A stretch of DNA of 64,000 bases from Granulicella sp. dw_53 (GTDB lineage: Bacteria; Acidobacteriota; Terriglobia; Terriglobales; Acidobacteriaceae): the NCBI RefSeq assembly GCF_018449545.1, contig NZ_JAAVUR010000020.1:1-64000 (forward strand). Reading direction: 5' to 3'. Under the pieces are notes generated by a model, which was not told the DNA's origin, ran no database searches, and saw only the letters and a program-made list of their open reading frames with translations. Made by a program: the position numbers and the translations under genes. Of the stretch, positions 8,834 through 21,901 are shown one piece after another. Position 1 is the stretch's first letter, and the number at the start of each line of letters is the position of its first letter.

Positions 8834-10531
8834 TTAGTGGTTAGGTTTTGGGGCCAGGAGGTTAGTCATGCGGAGGTAGACTCCGTTGGTCCAGCCGAAG
8901 CCTACGACGTTGGCCTTGTATCCGGCGGCGACGCTGATGTTGGCTGAGCCGCTGACGACGTTGTATTTCTCGCGGATGGTGCCGTCGTGGCGGTAATTCT
9001 CTGCGACGGTGCGGGTGAATTTGCGGGAGAGACGCTGGGCGTCGGCGTGGAAGCCGTAGGCGTCGAGGCCTTTGACGGCGAGCCAGTTGGTGGGAGCCCA
9101 GCCATAGGGGAGATCCCATTGGGTGCCGGAGTTGTCGTCGCTGTTGGCGAGGCCCCCGTCGCGCTCGAAGAGGCTTAGGTGCTGCTGGATGGCGGCGGCT
9201 TGTTTTGGAGTGGCGAGGCCGGCCCAGAGGGGGTAGAAGGCGGTGAGGTAGTTGTAGGTGGAGGGTTGGCGGGTGACGAAGTTGTAGTCGTAGAACATGC
9301 CTGCGGTGGGGTTCCAGAGGAGGCGGTTGATGGCGGCTTTGCGTTTGGCGGCGCGGTTGGCCCATGTCGAGGCTTCGCTGGGGCGGCCTAGGATTTCGGC
9401 GAAGTGCTGCATGTCTTTTTCGTACTTGTAGAGGAGGGAGTTGAGGCAGACGGGGGCGAACTGATCGGTGGAGCCGCTGAAGGGGCCGAAGCGAAAGCTG
9501 GTGTCGAAGCCGGACTCGCGCATGGCGCGGTCGCCGCTGAAGAAGGCGGCGGTGAGGCGGTGTCCGTTGGCGTAGGCGGAGGCGCAGACCTTGAGGGCGC
9601 GGATGTCGCAGCTTGTGGTGGCGAGGGTTTCGGCCTGGGTGGGGGTGGGGTGTTCAGACGCTTCGAGGAGGTAGGAGGTCTTGATGTCGGGATGCGATAG
9701 GAGCCAGCGGATGACGTCGGGGTAGTAGGTGCTGTCGTCGGCCATCTCGGGGACAGGGCCGGGGGCGACGTCGGAGTAGCGGGCGAGACCGGTGTCGCCC
9801 GCGAGGTGGGGGGCGGCGGTCCAGAGGGCGTAGTCGCGCTGGGCGTAGGCGTAAGCTCGCTCGAGCCACTTGCGGGATTGCAGGGAGCTGGGTGATTGCT
9901 CGTAGACCTCGCGGATCATGGAGCTGAGGAAGGGCGGCTGGGAGCGGGTGAGGTAGTAGGTGCGGTTGGCGTTGAGGAGTGCGCCGTAGTTCTCGATCTC
10001 GAAGAAGAAGTTTTCGACCATGCCGCGGGCGAGGTCGGTGCGGTGGTCGGCGACGAGGCCGAGGAGGATGAAGTAGCTGTCCCAACCGTACATCTCGTTG
10101 AAGCGGCCGCCGGGGACGACGTAAGGGTTGGGGAGGTAGAGCAGGCCCTCTTTGGGGATCTCGGAGACGCGGACGTCGCCGAGGTGGGTGATGGCGCGGG
10201 GGAGGTGTACGATCTGGACTCCGCACTGGGTCTGCAGGGCGGCTACCGCGGGTGGGATGGGCATTCCGGCGGGGAGGTAGAGGATGGGGGCTGCGGAGGC
10301 TGTTTGGGGGGTGGCGGTGAGCTTGGTGTTGTTTTCGACTTTGATGTCGACGATGGATTTGCAGTCGGACATGGAGCGGCTGAGGGTGTCCCAACTGGAG
10401 TGGATGTAGGGGAGGATTGCAGGCCGCTGCGATGGTTGCTGCGCATGGCTGGCTGGGATGAGGGTGAAGGAGAGGGCAAGAGCGAGCAGCTGAGTGAGGA
10501 TTTTCGTGCGGCTCTGGATGGAGTGGGCCAT
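8834..10531 (-). CDS. treA: periplasmic/secreted alpha,alpha-trehalase (GH37)
   Basis: Hydrolyses trehalose to two glucose molecules outside the inner membrane. A signal peptide ends around the ALSFTLIPASHAQ region. Both GH37 signatures are present: PGGRFNEMYGWDSY at about residues 140-153 and QWDLPYGWAPTNW in the C-terminal third. The 565 residues match bacterial trehalases. Three ATGs crowd the start; the one at 10531 (MAHSIQSR) is preferred because GAGG lies at the right distance, while 10552 would add seven residues. It may use trehalose from soil or recycle the cell's own. Confidence 0.92.
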   Translation of the reverse strand: MAHSIQSRTKILTQLLALALSFTLIPASHAQQPSQRPAILPYIHSSWDTLSRSMSDCKSIVDIKVENNTKLTATPQTASAAPILYLPAGMPIPPAVAALQTQCGVQIVHLPRAITHLGDVRVSEIPKEGLLYLPNPYVVPGGRFNEMYGWDSYFILLGLVADHRTDLARGMVENFFFEIENYGALLNANRTYYLTRSQPPFLSSMIREVYEQSPSSLQSRKWLERAYAYAQRDYALWTAAPHLAGDTGLARYSDVAPGPVPEMADDSTYYPDVIRWLLSHPDIKTSYLLEASEHPTPTQAETLATTSCDIRALKVCASAYANGHRLTAAFFSGDRAMRESGFDTSFRFGPFSGSTDQFAPVCLNSLLYKYEKDMQHFAEILGRPSEASTWANRAAKRKAAINRLLWNPTAGMFYDYNFVTRQPSTYNYLTAFYPLWAGLATPKQAAAIQQHLSLFERDGGLANSDDNSGTQWDLPYGWAPTNWLAVKGLDAYGFHADAQRLSRKFTRTVAENYRHDGTIREKYNVVSGSANISVAAGYKANVVGFGWTNGVYLRMTNLLAPKPNH

Positions 10532-10734
10532 GCTCATCCTCATCAGATGCAATGGGAAGACTGTTGGTTATAGACCGGATGGTTGGCGGATGGGGAGGTT
10601 GCGGATGATCTTGTGCGGGAGCGTGTGCCGGCGGGCGATGTCATCGGGGAGATGGCAGGAGAGAGCATAGGAGGATTGTAGTCGTGCTGGCTGTTGGATT
10701 TGGTCCGACACTGCAGACCTGGAGGCTTGCGTGG

Positions 10735-11892
10735 TCAGCGATTCGGGGTGGTGGGCTGGCCGGTGGGGCTGGTGTTTCCGGGGCCTCCGACGATGTGGAG
10801 CGTGGGGACTCGTTCGTCTACAGGCGGCAGTGGCGGAAAGGCTAGATGCGGCTCACTCTGATACCAGTAGGCGACGGAGGAGTAGTTGTCTGAGCGGTGG
10901 TTGGCGTGGCCGTGTTCGATTGTGGCACGCATGCTCTTGGTGAATGGGATAGGCGAGTCGAGGTGGAAGCGATAGACGCTGCTGCGCGAACCGGCTTCCT
11001 CCTTGCCGACGACGGGTGCGCCGTAGAGCTGAAAGGAGAAGGGGGAGCCGAAGTCCCATGCGCCGAGGAAGTAGTCCTCGGCACCGGTTCCGGCGATGGC
11101 GGGAAGTGGGGCTTCGTCGATGAAGAACATGTCGTTGCCCTCGCCCCACCAGCCGTCCTGATTCTGCAGGATGGACATGGTGACGCCAAGGAAGTGGCCC
11201 TCGCCCTTGGCTTCGAACCAGATGTAGTTCTCGTCGCCGTTGGGGTTGCGCTTGAGGTTTACGAGTGGGTCGGCGTTGCCGTACCACTCGCCGGTCCAAC
11301 CGTGGTTGGGCGATGCCTGACGGTATTGAGCGTGGAAGTAGTAGGTGTATGGAGGCAGAGGACGGGTGTCGGAGCGGTACTCGATGTTGTAGTAGAGGCT
11401 GCTGGCTGTGAATTTTCCCTCGTTGGTGACGGTGATCCGGGCGTGTTTGGCGTAGGGCATGGGGAAGAAGCTGTTGAGGGCTCTGTTGTTGCCTACGGAG
11501 AGCAACTCGGATTGCCAGGCGATGTAGTCGCCGGTGCCGAGGCCGAAGAAGTCCCCGATGGGAGCCTCGACGCTGGGCGTGGCTTCGCCGTCCCAATAGA
11601 TGCGGAGGACGATGCGCTTGAGGTGATAGGGTTCGGGGTCGCTGATGGTGAACCAAAGATGGGAGAGTAGGCCGGGACCATCGACGTCGAGTACGGTGCG
11701 TGTCTCTCCGGGGCCGACTCCGCGGTAGTCGGCGTTGCCTCCGGTTCCTTCTTTGCTGGTCGCGCGATGGAGGGTATAGGTCTGCTTCTGCGTGATGTCG
11801 GGCATCCAGCCTGAGTTTTGGGCGAATGTTGTCGTGGAGAGCAGGCCGAGGATAAAGGCGGCAGAGAGTGAAAGCTGTGGCAGCGTGCGCAT
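10735..11892 (-). CDS. secreted DUF2961 / GH172 family glycosidase
   Basis: 385 residues with a clear signal peptide ending at about residue 24 (TTFAQ). DUF2961 features include DGPGLLSHLWFTI, GEATPSVEAPIGDFFG, SELLSVGNNRALNSFFPMPY and GTGAEDYFLGAWDFG. DUF2961 was reclassified as glycoside hydrolase family 172, which contains alpha-fructofuranosidase/difructose dianhydride and related arabinofuranosidase activities; the exact linkage here is unknown. It lies 203 bases upstream of treA on the same strand, in a run of exported glycan enzymes. Its proline- and threonine-rich last 15 residues look like a flexible tail. Confidence 0.82.
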   Translation of the reverse strand: MRTLPQLSLSAAFILGLLSTTTFAQNSGWMPDITQKQTYTLHRATSKEGTGGNADYRGVGPGETRTVLDVDGPGLLSHLWFTISDPEPYHLKRIVLRIYWDGEATPSVEAPIGDFFGLGTGDYIAWQSELLSVGNNRALNSFFPMPYAKHARITVTNEGKFTASSLYYNIEYRSDTRPLPPYTYYFHAQYRQASPNHGWTGEWYGNADPLVNLKRNPNGDENYIWFEAKGEGHFLGVTMSILQNQDGWWGEGNDMFFIDEAPLPAIAGTGAEDYFLGAWDFGSPFSFQLYGAPVVGKEEAGSRSSVYRFHLDSPIPFTKSMRATIEHGHANHRSDNYSSVAYWYQSEPHLAFPPLPPVDERVPTLHIVGGPGNTSPTGQPTTPNR

Positions 11893-11984
11893 GGCTCTCC
11901 TACGAGATGAGCTGGTCTCGGCGTGGCAACCTATTGAACTCCAGATTCGTTGAAAAGGTCAAAGAATCTGGAGCGATGGTTTTG

Positions 11985-15700
<3,716 letters not shown>

Positions 15701-15704
<4 letters not shown>

Positions 15705-15733
15705 GCCTCTTCATCTTAGATGAAGAGGCATGA
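15701..15733. promoter_or_regulatory. perfect 16-bp inverted repeat over the mfd start codon
   Basis: TCATGCCTCTTCATCT (15701-15716), one T, then its exact reverse complement (15718-15733). In the mfd transcript the second arm contains the AGAGG stretch and the AUG, so folding would bury the translation start; as DNA it could equally bind a dimeric repressor. The repeat is seen directly, the function is inferred. Confidence 0.7.
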
Positions 15734-15760
15734 GGGTGTGTTAATGCGCTGTTAGGCCCT

Positions 15761-15871
15761 TTAGTTACGCTCGCTGCAAAGCATCGTGCTGCGGTCCGGT
15801 CCAATAAAGATCGCTGTATCGGTCTCCCACTCTTTACCGAAGTAGGCGCGAAAAGAGTAGCGCAGCTTCAA
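15761..15871 (-). pseudogene. 36-residue open frame, possible tiny gene or gene remnant
   Basis: Between mfd and the acyltransferase a short frame runs from a TTG at 15871 to a TAA at 15761. Its translation (KLRYSFRAYFGKEWETDT followed by AIFIGPDRSTML) looks protein-like in composition, ending CSERN. No ribosome site is visible and a stop lies a few codons before the TTG. It could be a small peptide gene or the surviving end of a decayed gene; I do not recognise it. Confidence 0.25.
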
Positions 15872-15990
15872 AGGGGTAATGATTGATCAGGATTGAATTC
15901 GTCTACTGGGCGTTTTGAGAATCGCTGCTTCGAACGTTGCATCCTCGGCTTGCCTTGTAAGCCATAGTGGGGCTCCGTCATGCGAGGATG

Positions 15991-17202
15991 TCATAGCTGG
16001 GATCGAGTGGCGTGATGGGCTGCTTTCGATTGGATCGGGCTCCACTGCAGAGAGCGGACGCGCAGGACGTCGCCCAGCAGGTTGCCACGGGTGGCGAGGT
16101 TTTGGTTGCGGTCGTAGAGGGCGGGGGCGAGGCGGACGAGGACATCGGCGAGAAGGCCGCGGCGGCGCAGGACGAGGTCGACGACGCGATCGATGGGGAA
16201 GGAGTGTCCCATGGGATGGGAGGTGCCGCCGAAGAAGCTGAGACGGGCGGCGCCGCGGGATATCTCGTCCTCGATGAGGAAGGCACGGAAGGCAGTGCCG
16301 AGGGAGAACTTCTCGAAGCCACGGGCGTTGGACTGCCATTGCAGAAGGGTGGTGCTGTGCTGACGCCAGCCTCCGGCCAGGCTGAGCCAGCGTCCGTCGG
16401 CGTGACGAAGGCCGCAGACGAAGCCGCCTGGGGTGCGGGCTGTGGTCTCGTATTGGAGGTCGAAGGTGTGCTGGGAGATGGGGTCGAGGGAAGAGCTGTT
16501 GAGCGCGGCGAGTTGGGAGCGATCGATATAAGGGGTTACGTCGGCGACGAACTCGCAGGGCAACTCCTCTTGAACGCGTTTGCGGTAGTAACGAAGGTGG
16601 GTGCGGGTGCGTTTGCCCAAGGTGGAGAGCGTGGCGTCGAAGGTGGAGGCGAGGGGAAGATGGTCGTAGATCTCACGGTCCTGGGTGGCCCAGAGGCCGG
16701 AGAGTCCAGCGGGAAAGTGCGGATGGCAGGGAAGATCGGTGGGGAGCTTGAAGGACGCGAGAACGATGCGTCCGTTGCGGAGCAGTTCGGCTGCAGTGAA
16801 TGCGGTGACGTCAACGCGCAGTTCCGGTGGGGCGAAGACGGTGCGGACGCCCGTGTTGTCGCCGGTGGCGAATATGCCGGTCTTCCAGAAGCGGATGTGG
16901 TACTCGAAGAACAGAGCGCAGCCCAGGAGGGAGTTTAGTGTGAGGGAAGCAGCTTGCGCGCCAGGAGCAATCAGGCAGACGAGGTGAGGGATCTTGCGGG
17001 CCGCGTACTCCTGATTGAGAGTGAATTGGAGACCGTGCATGGAGGCGAACTGGCCTGTTTTACATGCGTAGTCCTGTAGCAGGATGTGATGCTCGAGGAT
17101 GGCGTCACGGCCGGTGAGGATGAGCACCTGCGCCGTAGCGAGATTCTGGCTTGATTCGCCCAGTGGTGCTTCGAGCGAGTTGCTGAGAGGAGTGTGTAAC
17201 AA
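15991..17202 (-). CDS. GNAT/FemAB-like acyltransferase, putative
   Basis: A 403-residue soluble protein with the layout of the BioF2/FemAB-like double-GNAT proteins found near polysaccharide genes: an N-terminal half with a LPTDLPCHPHFPAGLSGLWA region, a basic helix STLGKRTRTHLRYYRKRVQEE, and a C-terminal GNAT-like core (GGFVCGLRHADGRWLSLAGGW, then a strand-helix ending FFGGTSHPMGHSF). The substrate is unknown. The likely start is the TTG at 17202, with AAGGG eight bases upstream, and both lie inside a 37-bp palindrome. The family call rests on overall pattern rather than on a hard motif. Confidence 0.5.
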   Translation of the reverse strand: MLHTPLSNSLEAPLGESSQNLATAQVLILTGRDAILEHHILLQDYACKTGQFASMHGLQFTLNQEYAARKIPHLVCLIAPGAQAASLTLNSLLGCALFFEYHIRFWKTGIFATGDNTGVRTVFAPPELRVDVTAFTAAELLRNGRIVLASFKLPTDLPCHPHFPAGLSGLWATQDREIYDHLPLASTFDATLSTLGKRTRTHLRYYRKRVQEELPCEFVADVTPYIDRSQLAALNSSSLDPISQHTFDLQYETTARTPGGFVCGLRHADGRWLSLAGGWRQHSTTLLQWQSNARGFEKFSLGTAFRAFLIEDEISRGAARLSFFGGTSHPMGHSFPIDRVVDLVLRRRGLLADVLVRLAPALYDRNQNLATRGNLLGDVLRVRSLQWSPIQSKAAHHATRSQL

Positions 17203-17237
17203 ACAGATAACCCTTGATATTCAAGGATGCTCTGTTT
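17201..17237. promoter_or_regulatory. 37-bp nested palindrome over the acyltransferase ribosome site
   Basis: Outer arms AAACAGA (17201-17207) and TCTGTTT (17231-17237) and inner arms CCTTGA (17212-17217) and TCAAGG (17221-17226) are placed symmetrically, with four bases between outer and inner arm on each side and a three-base centre. The gene's AAGGG ribosome site is in the inner arm and its TTG start overlaps the outer arm. It could be a regulator operator or a translation-blocking hairpin. Confidence 0.6.
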
Positions 17238-17289
17238 CTAGTCCGCGAAGGTACCTTTGTCGCCGCAAGCCGACATGTCTTTCGAGGTT

Positions 17290-18612
17290 CTACTTGGTAG
17301 CTGTCGGGGTGGGAGACGAAGTTTGTTGCGCGGTGTCGACCGAGGGGTGGGTGAGGCTGGTATGTGCGGCGTGGAGCAGGAGACCGGTGGAGGTGTCCTC
17401 TCCCAGTTCCCAGATCATGAAGCCGCCGAGATGTTGCTGGTGGATGTACTCGGACTTTTGCCGAATGGAGGTGGGGTCTTCGTAGGTCCAGAAGACGTCG
17501 CCGTCGAAGATCCACGGGGCTTGCGAGAGCTCGTCGCGATAGACGGTGGACTGCTCGATGATGTCTACGATGCTGCGGTAGGGCCGGTCGCCGTGAATGG
17601 ACTGGCCCTCCTGGAAGAGGCCGTTGTTATCCTCGGTGACTTTATGCCAGCCGTAGCCGTAGAAGGGAAGGCCGACGAGCAGTTTTGAGGCAGGAACTCC
17701 GGCGGTGATGTAGGACTGAACGGTGTGCTCCACCGTGCCGCCTTCCTGGCCTTCACGGGCACGCAGGGGAGCGATGAAGCCGGTGGTGGCGCTCCAAGGT
17801 CCGTTGAAGTCGTAGGTCATGAGGCCGACCTGGTCGACGAGTTTGCTGACGGCGGCCATATCGGTGCCGGGGTACATGCGAGGACTAGGACCGACGGCGA
17901 CGTTGAGCAGCAGACCAGGCCGGAGCGCGTCCATCTTTTTACGGAATTCGGAGAGAAGCGCGAGGTAGTTCTCGGCGTCTTCGCGGTGGGGGTACTCCCA
18001 ATCGATGTCGATGCCATCGAAGAGTCCGGCGGCTTGTATGCCTGGAGCGAGGTTGCCCTTGAGGAAGAGATCGATGCAGGACTCTACGAAGGCTGCCCGG
18101 TTTTGGGGCTGGGCGTCTTCGGCGAAGGAGGCTGCGCGGCCCTCAAGCGAGATGATGAGCTTGAGGTTGGGAAGCTTCCGCTTCAACTTCACGAGCTGGT
18201 TGAGATTGCCGCGAAAGATCTGATCGGGCTTATCGGCTACTCCATCGACGCTTTGCTCGGCGGGGAAGGTGTAGTTGAGGTCGGCGTTGGGATCTGCGAT
18301 GGAGCAGCGACCGCCGGTAACGAAGGCCTGTGCGTAGTTCATCTGATCGAGGACAGATGCTCCGCCTATGGTGAGGAGATTCTTTACGGTGTACTGCGGC
18401 TGGTTGTAGAGGCCCCACTGCGGGAAGTAACCCGTAAGAAGTGGGCGTTGGATTGCAGAGGAGGCGTCGCGGGTGTTAGACGGAGGAGAGGCTGACCAGA
18501 GAGGAGTGCATAGCAGGAGTGCTAAGGGAATGACAGTCGTACGAAGCAAGGATCGCAGGTTTGGAACGCCGGTCATATAGAAGAGACTCTTTTGGGCGGG
18601 GAAAGGGTGCAT
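17290..18612 (-). CDS. secreted GH18 chitinase-like glycosidase
   Basis: 440 residues with a signal segment RTTVIPLALLLCTPLWSAS (about 24-42). The GH18 catalytic motif DGIDIDWEYP is at 199-208, giving the DxxDxDxE set D199, D202, D204 and acid E206. Other family marks are GYFPQWG near residue 61, GLMTYDFNGPW and the C-terminal GFMIWELGEDT. It should cut chitin or related beta-1,4-GlcNAc polymers outside the cell. The ATG at 18612 is the longest start; the ATG at 18576 also leaves a complete signal peptide, and neither has a strong ribosome site. Confidence 0.88.
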   Translation of the reverse strand: MHPFPAQKSLFYMTGVPNLRSLLRTTVIPLALLLCTPLWSASPPSNTRDASSAIQRPLLTGYFPQWGLYNQPQYTVKNLLTIGGASVLDQMNYAQAFVTGGRCSIADPNADLNYTFPAEQSVDGVADKPDQIFRGNLNQLVKLKRKLPNLKLIISLEGRAASFAEDAQPQNRAAFVESCIDLFLKGNLAPGIQAAGLFDGIDIDWEYPHREDAENYLALLSEFRKKMDALRPGLLLNVAVGPSPRMYPGTDMAAVSKLVDQVGLMTYDFNGPWSATTGFIAPLRAREGQEGGTVEHTVQSYITAGVPASKLLVGLPFYGYGWHKVTEDNNGLFQEGQSIHGDRPYRSIVDIIEQSTVYRDELSQAPWIFDGDVFWTYEDPTSIRQKSEYIHQQHLGGFMIWELGEDTSTGLLLHAAHTSLTHPSVDTAQQTSSPTPTATK

Positions 18613-18737
18613 GGAGCGGGCTAATACATGTTGATGGCGAGTAAATTTTCGGCGTTGTTGTTGCCGAGCGTGGGATGAGAGTTCGCCTGCCTTCCAGGAT
18701 TTCGATTGGGACGAGTGTTGTGAGATGCGAGTGGTTT

Positions 18738-19757
18738 TTATAGCTTCGTTTGACTGCCGTCGATTAGATGCTGAAAGAAGTCAAGATAGTGTCTTGCGAC
18801 CACATCAGGTCTAAATTGCTCTAGATGCTGATCCGCGCGACTTACATATTGTTCCAGCTGAATAGGATCGGTTAGCAGAAGCTTGATCGCACTTGCGAGT
18901 GCCGATATGTCTCCGTTAGGGAAGAGGATACCGCAAGAGTTCACTGCCTCTCCCAGGCCCCCTTTGGCAGAGGCAATGGGAACGCACCCGGATGCGATGC
19001 CTTCCAAGGCGACGAGGCCGAAGGGCTCCTCCCATCGCGAAGGGATCAAGATGATTTTGTGTTCGGCGATTCGCTTGCCTCGGCCAACTGTTATGGAGCC
19101 TAAGAAGGTCACCTGATCGGAGAGACCTAGTTTGTCGACTTGCGCTTCCAGTGCCAATCTTTCTGGTCCTTCTCCAATGATGGTGAAGCCGGGAGTAATA
19201 CCTTCGGCTTTCAATTGAGCTAGAGCTTCAATCGCCAGATCGCATCCCTTGTCAGAGACAAGACGGCCGACGAAGACGATGTCTTTAGTCTTGGGTAGTT
19301 GGCGATAAGGAGAAAATTCTGATATCTCGAATGGGTTTCCGATAAGCAAGGACTTTACGGGTAAAGCGGCTGCGATGGCTTTACTGATTGCGATGTTTTT
19401 GCAAAATCTTATAACAAAGCGTTTGAGTCGATCTTGCCAGCTTATGCGACCATTGGGGCGAGTTAGCCATGTGTGGTGAGCAATAACAATGTTCTTCTTT
19501 GTGAAGAGTAAGGGTACAAGTGTGTTCAGAGAGATATTGCTTTGAAATACTATGTCTGCTTCCCGCCCTAATCGCCGGATAGTGCTTCGGGTTGGACGTC
19601 GTACGATGCGATATTCATATTGTTCTTCCCCTGGAGTCTCCGTTATTACGGTCACTTCAGAGCCCGCCTTCGTGAACTCCTCGGCCAAGATGCGAGAGAC
19701 TGTTTCGATTCCTCCAACACTCGGATGGAAGCAATGCGAGCAGATAAGAATCTTCAC
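18738..19757 (-). CDS. glycosyltransferase family 4
   Basis: A retaining GT-B glycosyltransferase of 339 residues. The N terminus has MKILICSHCFHPSVGGIETV, the usual acceptor-side GG loop. The C-terminal nucleotide-sugar domain has DIVFVGRLVSDKGCDLAIEAL and the EX7E motif in EEPFGLVALEG, then SGCVPIASAKGGLGEAV. It probably adds a sugar to a lipid-linked or surface glycan at the inner face of the membrane. It is divergent from the next glycosyltransferase gene, with 176 bases between the starts, and begins the more AT-rich block. Confidence 0.88.
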   Translation of the reverse strand: MKILICSHCFHPSVGGIETVSRILAEEFTKAGSEVTVITETPGEEQYEYRIVRRPTRSTIRRLGREADIVFQSNISLNTLVPLLFTKKNIVIAHHTWLTRPNGRISWQDRLKRFVIRFCKNIAISKAIAAALPVKSLLIGNPFEISEFSPYRQLPKTKDIVFVGRLVSDKGCDLAIEALAQLKAEGITPGFTIIGEGPERLALEAQVDKLGLSDQVTFLGSITVGRGKRIAEHKIILIPSRWEEPFGLVALEGIASGCVPIASAKGGLGEAVNSCGILFPNGDISALASAIKLLLTDPIQLEQYVSRADQHLEQFRPDVVARHYLDFFQHLIDGSQTKL

Positions 19758-19933
19758 TTTGGGTCCTTATGTTTGTTAGCGAAATATGATCCGATGGGCT
19801 CGGCGCCTGCCCATCATCTCACTAAGAGAGAAGGCGATGCTTCTCTGGATTCGTTACCATACGCTATCTTTTTGATACAGTAGCAGAAGAGTAGTTATTG
19901 GAAGCGATCTTATCTTGATACGGGGGCTGTTGC

Positions 19934-21037
19934 TTGAGGCTATTGCAACTTGTGCCTAGACTTCCTCCGCGGCTGGATGGAATTGGCGACTATTCGCTTC
20001 TTCTCGCGGAGCGATTGCGTGACAATCACGGGATACATACCTCTTTCCTGGTAGCCGATCCAAGTTGGAGCGGTGAAGCGGAGATCGATGGCTTTCCTGT
20101 TCATCAGTTGGCCGCTCGAAGCCGGAAGGAACTCTTCCGAACTCTCGATCTCTGTTTAGGAGTTGCTTCCTCTCCTGCAACACCGATTCTGCTGCAGTTC
20201 GCTCCTTATGGCTATGAGGCGCGGGGCTTTCCCTTGTGGCTTCTGCGAGGTCTTCGCGACTGGACCTCGCGTCGGCCCGAGCCTCTGATGACCATGTTTC
20301 ACGAGCTGAATGCAGGAGTTGGAAAGCCCTGGAGCAGCACCTTCTGGCTTTCGGCTTTGCAACGGGTTCTTATCCTGCAAATTGCTCGCCTGAGCGCGGC
20401 TCGTCTTACGAATACCCAGTTTCACCGTAAGAAATTAATGGACTGGGGTATTACCAACATCTCTTTGATGCCTAGCTTTTCTACCATTGGAGAGCCATCG
20501 TTCGACGTGCCTATTCGTGAGCGGCGCCGGCAGTTGGTTGTATTTGGCAGACCGTGGCAGCGTCAGCTTGCATATTCGGAGGGGGCCGCAGCCCTTGCCA
20601 ATGCCTGCACGCAAATTGCCGCGGAGAGAATCATCGATATAGGCGATCCTATTCCCGGTGACGAGCGTAGCGATGTGGGTGGAGTTCCGTTGGTGCGGTG
20701 TGGAAGCCTGCCAGCCGCAGAGGTTAGCGGGTGGATGCATTCCTCTCTGGCTAGCTTCCTCTTCTATCCTGATGCGCTGCTGACCAAGTCGACCATTTAT
20801 GCAGCAACGTGTGCCCACGGAACGATCCCGTTTGTGGCCTCTAACTGTGAGGAGTCGCTTCGGGAGACCGAACTATACAAGGGAAAAGATTACATCCCGC
20901 TACAGGCAGGTTCACCCAAACTCGACCCCACCGAGTTCCAGGAAATCTCTACGACTGTCTATGAGCGATACCAGGATAGAAACTCTGCTGCGTCCGCCAA
21001 ACAAATAGCTTCGATTATGTTGGCATTGCCAAAATAA
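19934..21037 (+). CDS. glycosyltransferase, GT-B/GT4-like
   Basis: 367 residues with N-terminal MRLLQLVPRLPPRLDGIGDYS, the DGIGDYS loop being common in GT4 enzymes of exopolysaccharide clusters. The C-terminal half has RRRQLVVFGRPWQRQ and a weak version of the donor site (YPDALLTKSTIYAATCAHG) in which the usual EX7E pair is not obvious, so it is a divergent member and could be non-catalytic. The start is a TTG at 19934; a G-rich run before it is the only ribosome-site candidate. It converges on the GT2 gene, leaving a 24-base gap. Confidence 0.65.
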   Translation: MRLLQLVPRLPPRLDGIGDYSLLLAERLRDNHGIHTSFLVADPSWSGEAEIDGFPVHQLAARSRKELFRTLDLCLGVASSPATPILLQFAPYGYEARGFPLWLLRGLRDWTSRRPEPLMTMFHELNAGVGKPWSSTFWLSALQRVLILQIARLSAARLTNTQFHRKKLMDWGITNISLMPSFSTIGEPSFDVPIRERRRQLVVFGRPWQRQLAYSEGAAALANACTQIAAERIIDIGDPIPGDERSDVGGVPLVRCGSLPAAEVSGWMHSSLASFLFYPDALLTKSTIYAATCAHGTIPFVASNCEESLRETELYKGKDYIPLQAGSPKLDPTEFQEISTTVYERYQDRNSAASAKQIASIMLALPK

Positions 21038-21061
21038 ATTGGGATCGAAGAAGCGCAATCG

Positions 21062-21901
21062 TTACTTGGGCTGAGTTGGAGACGCGATGGACTGCGTTTC
21101 AATCTCAAATAGCTTTGCATCCACCAGGAAGCGAAACCAGAGAGTTTGGAGAACGCAAAATATCAGGCCTTCTTTGCCATCCAAGAAGCCGAATCGAATG
21201 ATGTAACGATAGATGAACAATCCGAATGCACGGAGAAACATGGGCGACTGGTCATAGAAGCCTCTTAGATAGCGTCGTCTTTGTACAACGTCGCCTGTTA
21301 GTTTCGATTCAATTCGTCCGACTGAGATACGAGCCTGGATCTCGCGAACCTCAGCATCCGACCAGCGATTGTGCCTAGAGGTCCACTCGGAGAGCGACAT
21401 GCGAATGTCGTCGATCATTGAGCCGCCTAGTTGAGCTGTAGCTCCCAGGCAATAGAAGTGTTGGTCGTATTCCCGATCTTCACATCGGCCCCGGCCAGAG
21501 CGGAAGAGCCTCATATGCCATGTTGGAGCTAGATTGTGTTTCAAAGTTCGGTTCATGAATCTTAAGTATCGTTGGATGAAAAATCCATCTTCGGAAGGAT
21601 CCTCAGATAGATTTAGAATCTCGTCCCGCAGTGCAGCGGTTAGTTGCTCATCTGCATCTAAATGCAACTGCCATTGATACTTTATCGAAAGATTTTCGAT
21701 AGCCCAATTTCGCTGATCGCCATAATTTAGAAAATTGTGATGACATATCTTCGCACCGAATTGCGATGCGATATCGAGGGTTCCATCCGTGCTACCTGAA
21801 TCGACGACATGAATATCGTCTGTCAGTGGGCCTATGCTTGCCAAGGTGTTCGAGATTGAACCGCTCGAGTTATAAGTAAGAATAATGACTGTTGGTTTCA
21901 T
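21062..21901 (-). CDS. glycosyltransferase family 2
   Basis: An inverting GT-A enzyme of 279 residues. The donor site is clear: PTVIILTYNSSGSI, HVVDSGSTDGTLDIA and the metal-binding LHLDADEQLT. Its later part, with RNWAIENL, MRLFRSGRGRCEDREYD and DDIRMSLSEWTSRHNRWS, resembles the WaaE/KdtX branch of core-LPS glucosyltransferases. A C-terminal hydrophobic stretch may touch the membrane. It belongs to the AT-rich glycan block. Confidence 0.87.
   Translation of the reverse strand: MKPTVIILTYNSSGSISNTLASIGPLTDDIHVVDSGSTDGTLDIASQFGAKICHHNFLNYGDQRNWAIENLSIKYQWQLHLDADEQLTAALRDEILNLSEDPSEDGFFIQRYLRFMNRTLKHNLAPTWHMRLFRSGRGRCEDREYDQHFYCLGATAQLGGSMIDDIRMSLSEWTSRHNRWSDAEVREIQARISVGRIESKLTGDVVQRRRYLRGFYDQSPMFLRAFGLFIYRYIIRFGFLDGKEGLIFCVLQTLWFRFLVDAKLFEIETQSIASPTQPK

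Noticed and set aside
18600..18740. Second copy of the tRNA-Ser 3' end at the far side of the AT-rich block
   Set aside because: Looked for the tRNA end sequence around the left border and found none.
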